Origin: Strigamia acuminata
Taxonomy: Eukaryota; Arthropoda; Chilopoda; Geophilomorpha; Linotaeniidae
Reading direction: 5' to 3'
NCBI GenBank assembly: GCA_949358305.1
Contig: OX442321.1
Location: forward strand, 3,745,605 to 3,809,604
Length of the DNA: 64,000 nucleotides
Part shown: positions 12,661 through 22,571 of the stretch, one piece after another
Position numbering within the stretch: position 1 is the first letter of the stretch
How the letters are laid out: every line of letters begins with the position of its first letter
Position numbers and translations under genes: made by a program
Notes under the pieces: model-generated
The model's input: the letters and a program-made list of their open reading frames with translations, nothing else
Databases searched by the model: none
Told to the model about the DNA's origin: nothing

Positions 12661-14270
12661 CTGCTGTGAAAAAGCAGTTTTCTGATGGCAGAAATCAAGG
12701 CCACAGTAACAAGAGTGACAATTCCTAGATACACAATTGAAAAAGATGGTTAAACTGCACGAGTTTTAATGCAGGTAGATGGAGTTGTACGAAGTATCAC
12801 GTTGTTGATTTGAATTGGCAAAAGGAGAGAAGAGGGCAGGCTGGCTTTGCCCATGTGACAGTCTTCTTGTGACTGGATATGGTCTTACCCGCGCAGTATG
12901 GGGATTTACTACACGGGAGGGACGCATACATCATGTAATAACGAGACAGGGACTCAGATTGTTGGGTTTTGGCCGTTAATCGTTGTCTAGGGGTTGGGTC
13001 ACCTATCTCACTGTGCGGCTGTGCCAGTAGGCACTCTACACTGGTAACCGACCCGTCACACACAGGGTGTGAGCCCCATGGGTGATGTCGTCGGTCACAC
13101 TGGACGAACACTCTGCCGTACTTACCCGTACGACCCATGTAGCTGTTCATGGAGGCTGCAACAGGCTTCTTATCCTGCTACTGAGCGTCACAGTGGTGAA
13201 TGGTGAAAGGAGCAGAGTCAGCAGTTGTCTCTGCTGTAGTTAGGACCGTGGCAGCTCACCCTGGCAGCTCACCCTGGCAGCTCACCCTGGCATGTCTTCA
13301 CCCTCGGCTGTCTCCGCAACGTCTCTCTCTCACCACACCACTCAGCTCACCTCCTCCCCTGCTAGGCCAGTATACAGTATATTGTATGTTATATAGCCAT
13401 TTACCTTTATTCGAAATCAGAGTCACACTAGAACATCTGGTTGTGCAGAATTGTACATTTGTGGTTTTATTGTAACCAATGAAACATGGTTTAACAGAAA
13501 ATTTATTAACTATTCATTTTATGTCATTTCCCATTAAGAGATAAGCAGCAGACAGCCCGACTTAAAAGGCCGAGCTAGGAAGGTCCAATGACAAAGGGCA
13601 ATTGTGTCCACCATTCAGCACTGTCACGCTCAGTGGCAGGAAGACGTGCCTGTTTCAGCCTCCATGAGCGTGGGTCGTACCGGGTGAGTACGACAGAATG
13701 TTCGTGTGTAACCGACCATGTCACCCATGGGGCTCATGCCCTGTGTGTGACGGGTCAGTTGCGGAGCGTGCCATCATGGCACAGCAACACCGGTGATACG
13801 AAATCCGACTTTAGACAACTGTAAAAACTGTTGTTTTAAATGTGTGATAAATTAGTAGTGACGCCATGTTTGGTCGCTAGGGGTCAACAAGTTGACCCAC
13901 TATGTATATGGGTTATGCTACCTCGATGTGAAGGGGGGAAATAACGTTTTTGCATATCCTGTTTTGCATATCCTGTTTAAAATAAACTTTAGTGTTCTTA
14001 TGTAATCCTAAACAAACATGTGCATCTTTTTTCATCCGATCAAATCAGTTTAAATCCAGTAACATCCAGTTTCCAAAGTAACTTTAATTATTTCCAAATA
14101 CAAATCTGAGTTGCATCCGCAACAACAACGGATTAAAGGCCACCAACCAACAATCCAGAGTCCCTGTCTCCATTATTATGCGAGTATGCGAGCCTCCCAT
14201 GGTAGTCAATCCCCAAACTAACGTGGGTAACACCATACCAGTCACACTATCCATTTGAAAAACTATTTAT
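12660..14270. repeat. Dispersed repeat R2, copy 2, with an internal inverted arrangement
   Basis: 12665-12870 matches 7640-7900 in direct orientation. 12960-13160 is the reverse complement of the segment found directly at 8455-8625 and 13640-13810 (landmark acccatggggctca). 13600-14270 matches 8410-9060. The two R2 arms therefore face each other around 13200-13580. A short tandem block (ggcagctcaccct) lies at about 13250-13290. No gene seen. Confidence 0.5.
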
Positions 14271-14604
14271 AGTTACACATTATTGTAACGATGTCTGATG
14301 CTAAAAGGCTTAACCTTAAAATTAATACAGGAACATCAAAGAATAAAGAATACCACAGAATGAAGATATATAAGCCCTACATAGCACTAATCTAATTACT
14401 GATCACAAGTAAGTTCTTAGGCATGCTCCAGACAGTCCAATATATAATTGACTTAATTGAATTACTCATTAATTTGAGTGTATCAAATGCATCGACAGAC
14501 TTTGTTGAAAATTCGTGTGAACTCGACTTAATACAATAGTAAACTGCAAACGACAAAATTAAGGTGCAACATTTCATAAATTAAACGAGAAGTGTGTATT
14601 AAAT

Positions 14605-16528
14605 TTACAAAATTAATTTAACAATAATCAGTTCAAATGCACCAATAATTAAAGAAATTAAAATTGCAACCATTAAGATTACAAAAGGTCCAATTATTTG
14701 ACCAAACGAAACTGGATTAAAATGATCAACTAAACATTCCGTCGGCTTGGGCAATATACGTTGATAGTCAACTGATAAGATTCCATATTCCTTCATAAGT
14801 AAAATTCTGTTTGAGAAAATATTTCAATTTTTGTTTGATAATAAAAACTATTGTCATTTGTTTACTTGCGATCGAAATAATCCATATAGGCAAATTGTTT
14901 TGAATATCCCGACGATACAGATACTCTGCTGACATAATGAGATGCAACATCAAAACTGCAATTTCCATAAATCACATATCGATCCCAAATGAATCCAAAT
15001 TTTCCACCATACGCCAACTCAATTCCATCACGAGTAGTACGAACTTTCAAAACAGTTTTATTTTCGAATGTTGGTTTCTATTAAAAATAACTGTTTGACA
15101 AAATTAACAATAAAATTCTTATCATAATACCTTGAATATTTCTTCAACACTAGTGCCGTTTAAAATCGCTGGCAAATAGTCTGTATTTTCCATCATGTCG
15201 TCAAGAGAAGAAAAAGGAACTTTGATGTCTGTTGTTGCAAGCAAAGAAGTTAATGTGGAATTGTAACTAGCCCACAGCAACATCGAAAATGTGATATAGA
15301 TCACAAAGACAATTTTCATAGACTTCAATGAAAAAGTATTGAAAATTCCTAAAACATAGTGGAGGTAAAGATATCAACTTTTTCGATCAATTTCCCATAA
15401 ATAGAGTATTAACCTTGCATCACAATTGGCCAACAAAGCAGGACATTGTCAATTAAATTTAAAAAACCACTCTGATATTGTTTTATGCTTGATAAACGAC
15501 TTGCTAATACACTGATAAAAATAACCATCAAGCTTGTTGCAAATACGCACAGCCACATTTCTATATTGAACTGTTGCAAATAAAAACCGTAATTCCATTC
15601 GCGCCGATCTAATTTTCTGTACAAAATTTCATACAACAATGGACACAATTGCGGTGAGAAGTTGATGTAGTCTCTTCTCTGTCTGGTCATGGCAACCCCA
15701 ACACAAATGTCGGCTCTCTACACAAAAAGAACAATAATTTGAAATGCCTAATGTCACTGCACCTAACTTTGATGTGTAATACACACCCCTTGTGTAAGAT
15801 CGCCTATCATTCCTGTCCAACTGCCATTTTCAAAGCTTCCAAATTGTTTGTTCCGAATGATTTTAAAACTTGCAAGTTTTCAGAAATTTGTAAAATTAAT
15901 TGATTGATGTAAGTAAATAACTTCAATCTTTGTTTATATTTTACCTTATATTAAATTGAGTTATAAAGATGTTGAAAATTTCGCCAATATAACCACCAAG
16001 TACCAGTGAGTTATTTACACCAGTTACTATAAGGTTTGGTGGAAACTATAGAGAACATTTAAAAAGTAGTTTGTTCACTGGAAATGTAGTCCTACCAAGA
16101 ACCATGAATTACATGGACACGTATCCGTGTTATTTCTTATTGGTTCGTTGTTCTGTGCACTGATTGGATGACAGCATTGCTTGCCAACTGAGCATGTTTG
16201 TTACCTGTTGTCATCCCAGAATACAGTGCAGATACACGACATTTGGCGCCATTGGTGGCAAAACGCTCTGTCACGTGGATAAGTGACCATGTTATCCTTT
16301 GTTCATGGTCCTACTTACATGAATAACTGTTAACTTCATTTCCTTTTCCGAAAGCTGAATTCCTCCGCCCTCTTGGATATTTCTAATCTTTTATTTTTAA
16401 ACATTCAGATTTAAAATTTAATCAATTTGAACACAACTTACGGATTGATTATCACAACTCATCAGTTCTAAAAAAGACTTTCTTGCATGAATTCTTTGCC
16501 ATTTGTATCCTAAATACTCAAATTCGTT
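14605..16528 (-). CDS. Ionotropic receptor gene, copy D, 5'-truncated
   Basis: Exons on the minus strand: 16442-16528 (3 nt longer than in the other copies), 16319-16387, 15945-16045, 15768-15868 (6-bp in-frame deletion), 15414-15713, 15131-15348, 14866-15077, 14605-14806 (stop TAA at 14605-14607). Both indels keep the frame and all sites are GT-AG. One acceptor context changed from ACAG to GAGAG but keeps AG. The channel core is complete, with TM1, pore segment, SYNSTLTSLL and TM4. The micro-exon and the exon before it are absent: IR homology ends near 16655, where R1-type sequence begins. Frame-preserving indels suggest it was under selection, yet the missing 5' end leaves its function doubtful. 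Confidence 0.8.
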
Positions 16529-16660
16529 CTGCAATGTAAAGACAATACAGTGTCATTTTAAATTTATTATTGTTAATTATTATTATGTGCTCAGAAATAG
16601 GTTTTCTGTATGATGTTGGCATTTTAGCTTCTTGAGGTGAAGATTATAGGAATGAAAAGA

Positions 16661-17585
16661 GGTTAGGTTAGGTGAGGTTAAGGCTAGGCTAATTTCCGAC
16701 ACTTTTGAGTGTCATTTTCGGAAACAGCACATTATATTTAGTAAGTAAAACAATTTTGGGCCCGTTCCGAAGTGGGCCATATTCTAAAGTAACTCCCGCG
16801 GCACTCCCAATACGCGAGTAGACAGGAGTCTCCAACCCCGAGACAACGGTTTAACAGCCAACAACCCAACAATCTGGAGTTCCTTGTCTTAATTATGTAA
16901 GTATGCGTCTCAAACCACGGTAACCAATCCCCAGGCTCCCATGGTGAAGACCATACTAGTCACAACTTTAAACTCTTTCATTAATATCTTACTATAGAAA
17001 CATTTTTGAGAAAAATACCTAGAAATAAACGAAAACATCCTTTAGAGGTGCAATTAAAATCATTTACACAACTTACCCTCATGCGGAATTAAAGTTACAC
17101 GAGCAAATTCAACGCGGCTGGATTGTGGACTGTCGGTCTTATAACCGAGACAACTCACTGAAAAAAATTGCACTGTTTTAAAACATTTCCCTTTCATATT
17201 CAAGCCAAATCCCACTCATAACTTACGAGTGTGAAGTAGGAAATATACGAGGACGACCAGATACATCATCAGCTATTTAGCATTAATTGGTTGCAAGTGA
17301 GTGTTTAAACACATAACATAGTGTTGTTATGCAAGTTGCTACACTGATAAAAATCAATTAAGTTAGAAATTTAATGTCTTTTTGCACGGTAATAAAATGT
17401 TACTGTCCTTTTATGTGTCGTATATCGGTTTTAAAATTGTTCTATTTTATATTCCGATCGTTTATGCAGTAACTCGTTGAACACCGAGGCATACAGTAGA
17501 CTCGCTAGTGCCTTTGTCAAAGAATTTGACCCAAAGTTAATAGAGTTTTTAAAAAAATACTACCCGGAGTACTAAGAGGGCACAA
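16661..17585 (+). repeat. Dispersed repeat R1, copy 2 (partial)
   Basis: 16830-17560 aligns with 6040-6850 and with 34390-35230. Landmarks are ctcatgcggaattaaagt and gttgaacaccgaggcatac. It abuts the truncated 5' end of IR copy D. It starts with two TTAGG-like units (ggttaggttagg), too few to call telomeric. No gene seen. Confidence 0.55.
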
Positions 17586-17689
17586 AATGAACATGATTCC
17601 CACATAAAAATGTAGTAGCCCTCACAATTGGTAAATAAACAAGCACTGACAATAATTGAGTATAATTAAAGATTAAAGATGCGGGTGAT

Positions 17690-18092
17690 TAGAAGTCGAA
17701 GTAGGTCGCCGCTAAGCCATTTGGTGAAAATACCGGCTATGTTGATATCGCCAGCGACTTTCCGGAGTTCAAAGCGTTGTTCGTAATGCCTTTCACATAG
17801 CCAGTGGTATTTTACGCGTATGGTTCTTGAGTTCTCCACATCATTACTCGAAAATTGGATTGAAGATATAGCCTAAGGAGAAGATGATCGGTCGAGAAAT
17901 GCGTTGAAAGGCCGGAAAGAATTCGTAAATGTGGTCTAACCAATAAGTTTCTTCACTCATTCGACTAATGCAACAAATTCCGCCTCCGTGGTCGAGCATG
18001 CGATGCTTGTTTGTTTCTTGCAAGACCAGCCAATAGGGATGGAACCGATGTACGCGATATATCCGCCAAAACTTAAAGAGGTTTCGACATCA
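17690..18092 (-). pseudogene. Ty1/copia pol fragment (RNase H to C-terminal end), decayed
   Basis: Reading the minus strand from about 18085 gives a copia-type RNase H segment with IGWSCKKQTSIACSTTEAEF, matching the family pattern W-S-x-K-K-Q...S-T-x-E-A-E. After a frame change it continues with SEETYWLDHIY and ends with the hallmark GDINIAGIFTKWL, equivalent to the usual V-A-D-I-F-T-K. The frame breaks at least once (a TGA follows VALVE), so it is a dead remnant. No LTR was recognised beside it. Confidence 0.75.
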
Positions 18093-18249
18093 CTCACTGG
18101 ACATTAATTGATTTACAATCTTTGTTAATGTGTCTTTACAAAGTTTAAAGTTCAAATTTGCATCAAATGTAATGTTTAATGATAATTTAATATTAATCAA
18201 TACAGGGGCAGATCCAGAAAACATTTTGGCCATTTTGGTTCTTTTTTTA

Positions 18250-18775
18250 CACACAAATTGGATGTTTTTGCCCAAAAATTGGATGTTTTTGCCCAAAAAT
18301 TGGATGTTTTTGCCCAAAAATTGGATGTTTTTGCCCAAAAATTGGATGTTTTTGCCCAAAAATTGGATGTTTTTGCCCAAAAATTGGATGTTTTTGCCCA
18401 AAAATTGGATGTTTTTGCCCAAAAATTGGATGTTTTTGCCCAAAAATTGGATGTTTTTGCCCAAAAATTGGATGTTTTTGCCCAAAAATTGGATGTTTTT
18501 GCCCAAAAATTGGATGTTTTTGCCCAAAAATTGGATGTTTTTGCCCAAAAATTGGATGTTTTTGCCCAAAAATTGGATGTTTTTGCCCAAAAATTGGATG
18601 TTTTTGCCCAAAAATTGGATGTTTTTGCCCAAAAATTGGATGTTTTTGCCCAAAAATTGGATGTTTTTGCCCAAAAATTGGATGTTTTTGCCCAAAAATT
18701 GGATGTTTTTGCCCAAAAATTGGATGTTTTTGCCCAAAAATTGGATGTTTTTGCCCAAAAATTGGATGGGTTTGT
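18250..18775. repeat. Pure 21-bp minisatellite, 24 units
   Basis: The unit attggatgtttttgcccaaaa repeats 24 times from 18257 to 18760 with no visible mismatch, then breaks at attggatggg. Because 21 is a multiple of three and the unit lacks stops in most frames, long reading frames appear on both strands (heptapeptides such as NWMFLPK). They are by-products of the repeat and not genes. Related arrays lie at 36013-36071 and 58130-58640. Confidence 0.95.
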
Positions 18776-19380
18776 CCAATGTGGGATTGGCATGCTTTGT
18801 AATGGCAAATCGTGATGGCCGGCATCATGGCAGGTTTTAGTTCGTAAATGTGAAAAATTAATTAAAAAGATTTGAAATAAAGAAAATGCTATACCATATA
18901 GGTCGAACATCGCAATAACAATTACAGTCATATTAAATTTCTCGATATAACAATTTTTTTTTATTTCAATTAGATTCCTCTGTATGGTGGCCCAGAAGGG
19001 CCATCGTAATTTACTAAAAGTTTGGAAATTTTACACATGGCCCAGGAAAGCGCAAAGTCAAAACACAATGTCTGATACTAATAAAAAGCTTAACCTTAGG
19101 TTTACCATGGGTACATCAAAGAATAAAGAATACCAAAACTGAAGATATATAAACACTATATAGCACTAATTTAATCACTGATCACAAGTAAGTTCTTAGG
19201 CATGCACCAGGCAGTCCAATATGCAATTGACTTAATTGAACAAGTCATTACTCATTAATTTGAGTGTGTTAATGCTTGACAGATTTTGTTGAAAAGTTGT
19301 GTGCATGACTTAATACAATAATAAACTGCAATCGACAAACGTAAAAGGAAACATTTCAGAAATTAAATAAGAAGTGTGTA
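18776..19380. other. Spacer 3' of IR copy E
   Basis: 19070-19380 matches the 3' flanks of copies C and D (9060-9420, 14270-14600), so the duplicated IR unit carries about 330 bp of downstream sequence. 18776-19069 holds nothing recognisable. Confidence 0.5.
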
Positions 19381-19386
19381 CTGAAT

Positions 19387-21278
19387 TTACAAAATTATTT
19401 TAACAATAATTATTTCAAATACACCAATAATTAAAGACATTAAAATCGCGCCGATTAAGATTATAAAAGGTCCAATTATTTGACCAAATGAAACTGGATT
19501 AAAATTATCTACTAAACATTCCGGCGGCTTGAGAAAGAAACGTTGATAGTCAACTGATAAGATTCCATACTCCTTCAATAATAAAATTCTGTTTAAAAAA
19601 ATATTTGAATTTTTGTTTGATAATAAAAATGACTGCTATTTGTTTACTTGCAATTGAAATAATCCATGTAGCCAAACTGTTTTGAATATCCCATCGATAC
19701 AGTTTCTTTGCTCACATAATGAGATGCAACAGCAAAACTGCAATTTCCATAAATCGAAAATCGTTCCCAAATGAATCCAAATTTTCCACTATAGGCCAAC
19801 TCAATTCCATCACGAATAGTAAGAACTTTCAAAATAGTTTTATTTTCATACGGTGGTTTCTATTAAAAATAACTGTTTTAAAAAATTAACCAAATAACAT
19901 CTTTACCGTAATACCTGGAATATTTCTTCAATACTATCGCCTTTTATAATCGATGGCAAATATTCTGTATTTTCCAACATGTCGTCAAGGGAGGAAAAAG
20001 GAACTTTATTGTCCGTTGTTGCAAGCAAAGAAGTTAATGTGGAATTGTAACTACCCCACAGCAACAACGAAAATGTGATATAGACTATGAAGACAATTTT
20101 CATGGCCTTCAATGAAAAAGTATTGAAATTTCCTAAAACATAGTGAAGGCAAAGACATCAATTTTTTTCAATTAATTTCCCGTAAATATGGTATAAACCT
20201 TGCATCACAATTGGCCAACAGAGCAGGACATTGTTAATTAAATTTAAAAAACAACTCTGATAATGTTTTGTGCTTGATAAACGACTTGCTAATACACTGA
20301 TAGAAATAACCATCAAGCTTGTTGCAAATACGCACAGCCACATTTCTATGTTGAACTGTTGCAAGTAGAAACGGTAATTCCAATCGCGCTGATCTAATTT
20401 TCTGTTCAAAATTTCATACAGATATGGAAGGAATTGCGGTGAGAAGTTGACGTAGTCTCTTCTCTGTCTGGTTATGCTAACCCCAGTAGAAATGTCGGCT
20501 GTCTACACAAAATAAACAAAAATTTAAAATGCCTAATATCACTACACCTACTACTGTAGCTGCATTCAAAAACTCTAAAACGCATCTAAAACTCGTTTCG
20601 TGTCTGTACGTGTGACGTCATTTCCATTGAATAACATGGGAATGACGTCACATGTACAGACACGAAACGTTTTAGTGTTTTTGAATGCAGCTACTGTAAC
20701 TTTGATGTGTAATACACACCCCTTGTGTAAGATCTCCAATCATCCCTGTCCAACTGCCATTTACAAAGACTCCATATTGTTCATGTTTGTTCCGAATGAT
20801 TTTAAAACTTGCAAGTTTTTAGAAATTTGTACAATTAATCGGTTGATATAAGTAAATAACTTCAATCTTTGTTTGTATTTCACCTTGTATTAAATTGAGT
20901 TTTAAAAATGTTGAAAACTTCACCAAAATAACCACCTAGCACCTGTGAGTTGTTTACACTAGTTAATGTGAGGTATGGTGGTAACTACAAAGAGCATTTA
21001 AAAAGTATCCTGTTTACTGGAAATGTGTGTCCTACCATGTTATCCTTGACTCATGGTCCTACTTACATGAACAACTGTTAACCTTATTTCTTTTTCCAAA
21101 AGCTGAATTTCTCCGTTCTGTTCGATATTTCTAATCTTTTTTCACCACTTTCAGAATAAACGCTTAAAAATTAATCAATTTGAACACAACTTACGGATCG
21201 ATTATCACAACTCAGCTGTAAAACAGACTTTCTTGCATCAATTCTTTGCCATTTATATCCTAAACACTCAAATTCGTT
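19387..21278 (-). CDS. Ionotropic receptor gene, copy E, 5'-truncated, with TIR element at a splice donor
   Basis: Exons on the minus strand: 21195-21278, 21067-21135, 20884-20984, 20701-20807, 20199-20498, 19915-20132, 19648-19859, 19387-19588 (stop TAA at 19387-19389). Frames and GT-AG sites hold throughout. A methionine in the S1 motif of the other copies is isoleucine here, with no effect on the frame. A 146-bp TIR element (20551-20696) sits in the intron after exon 20701-20807, starting right after intron base +4. It changes the donor from GTTAGG to GTTACA. Homology to the 5' exons ends at 21284, where R1 begins. The channel core is intact; expression is doubtful. Confidence 0.8.
20551..20696. 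mobile_element. 146-bp non-autonomous TIR element, TA target duplication
   Basis: Left end CTACTGTAGCTGCATTC, right end GAATGCAGCTACTG, flanked by TA on both sides (20549-20550, 20697-20698). The four other IR copies have the empty site (cacctaact), which fixes the boundaries. TIRs extend inward (tgacgtcat arms), so it is nearly a hairpin. The TA duplication suggests the Tc1/mariner group. Confidence 0.8.
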
Positions 21279-21283
21279 CTGCA

Positions 21284-21498
21284 ATATAAAACATTTTTTG
21301 ACGTGATGAAAAAAACTTTTCCACCAGCATCGTCCAGGATGGACTCTTGGTGAATGGTACCCTTCTAGCAGCCCATTTTATGGGGTACTAATTGAAAGAA
21401 ATTTCCCCAAAAAAGGTTTTTGGCAAGTTTTCAAATTTTTGTTTTGGAATTCGGAGCCCTCCGCAGCTGCATGGGGCTATTCACCTATAAATATGCTC
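21284..21498 (+). repeat. Dispersed repeat R1, copy 3, left part
   Basis: Matches 5380-5580 closely from the block ataaaacattttttgacgtg onward. It continues after the Ty3 element at 33836. It directly abuts the first surviving exon of IR copy E. Confidence 0.65.
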
Positions 21499-22457
21499 TG
21501 TGGTGATCTCAAAATATTCACCAACTTAGAAGATTAAATTAATTATCTTCTAATTAATTTGACTGTGGCACACGCCAAGTCAGATCATGTGACCGAGGGG
21601 AGAAATCCTCTCTAGGCACATATCACCCCAGGTTGTCCGGGGTGAAAACGGTTATTAGCCGTTATGGTGCAATATGGTGTAATAACCACTAGTTGCACCC
21701 ATTTGAGCTAAGTGCGCAGGTTTTCTGCGCAATATTGAAGCGTGCTGGGCTCGCGTCTTGGCTCAAATCGGGACTCTGAAAAATACAACAACAACCTCAA
21801 CATCACTGCTTTTGCTCCTGAAAGAAAAGTATTGATAGAGGACCGTTGTAACTCAGTTTCACCTGCTATCTTTGTGTATCAAACGCACAAAGCCAGCAAT
21901 CCTGCTTGAATTAGCCGTCGCTAATTCCAGCAATCGAGAAGAGAAGATTCCCGACGATCGTGAACCATCGCCGTCGCTGTTGCGCGAACGACAGCCACCG
22001 CCATCGTACGAAAGCCGGACGCCTACAGCCGTCAACCACCGCCGCCGAGCCGTCGCACGAGCCGTAGAAGGAGCCCACGAGAACCATCGTCTTCGACCAT
22101 CGTTCGTGAGTTCGTAGAACGAAGACAATTTGCCTTCGCCTAACAACTTCAAGTTGTTTAAGCGCCATTTCTGACGCTTTGTAGCTTGCAACAGTCGTTG
22201 CAAGCCCTTCCTTTGTTTCATTGTTTCCCGCTCATTTTATTCTGTGATATTCATAATCATAATTAGTATATATTGTAATTTATCGAATAAAACATTTGTG
22301 TGATTTTTATTACCATAATAAACTGTCTTTTTATTCCTATTTCCGTAAACTTAACCCTAGACAAGTTTCGGCCGCGATATAAGTCTTGTAAAGCATTCAC
22401 CTGCGGTTTCTGCTTAATTTATTAGAAATTAAGTGGATAAAAACCCGGATCGCAGCA
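21499..22457 (+). repeat. 5' LTR (959 bp)
   Basis: TGTGGTGATCTC...GATCGCAGCA, bounded by TG and CA. It reads as identical to 32877-33835. It carries a polyadenylation signal AATAAA at 22286-22291 and a short 5'-terminal hairpin (GGTGA..TCACC). No clear TATA box was identified. Small reading frames inside it, including one of 120 codons on the minus strand, occur identically in both LTRs and are not supported as genes. Confidence 0.95.
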
Positions 22458-22459
22458 CG

Positions 22460-22477
22460 TGGGGGCCCGTCCGGGAT
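22460..22477 (+). promoter_or_regulatory. Primer binding site, tRNA-Pro type
   Basis: tgggggcccgtccgggat begins 2 nt after the LTR. From memory it differs at one base (c for t at position 8) from the tRNA-Pro 3'-end complement used by murine gammaretroviruses, TGGGGGCTCGTCCGGGAT. It would prime minus-strand DNA synthesis. Confidence 0.75.
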
Positions 22478-22571
22478 AGTCATTGTATAAATTTTGATAG
22501 TTTAAAATTTACCCGCCATTTTTATCTTGCTTATCTTTCTTCTCTATCCTTTCTTTGTCTTTATTTGAAAA

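Noticed and set aside
16661-16676. TTAGG-like words, the arthropod telomere unit
   Set aside because: Only about two units, next to a dispersed repeat; far too short for a telomeric tract.
18250-18775. Regular array considered as CRISPR
   Set aside because: There are no variable spacers, and the context is eukaryotic.
18130-18931. Five overlapping frames of 185-244 codons on both strands
   Set aside because: All consist of the stop-free 21-bp repeat and say nothing about coding.
21859-22221. Arg-rich 120-codon minus-strand frame in the 5' LTR, repeated at 33237-33599
   Set aside because: Present in both LTRs only because they are identical; no domain and wrong strand for the element.
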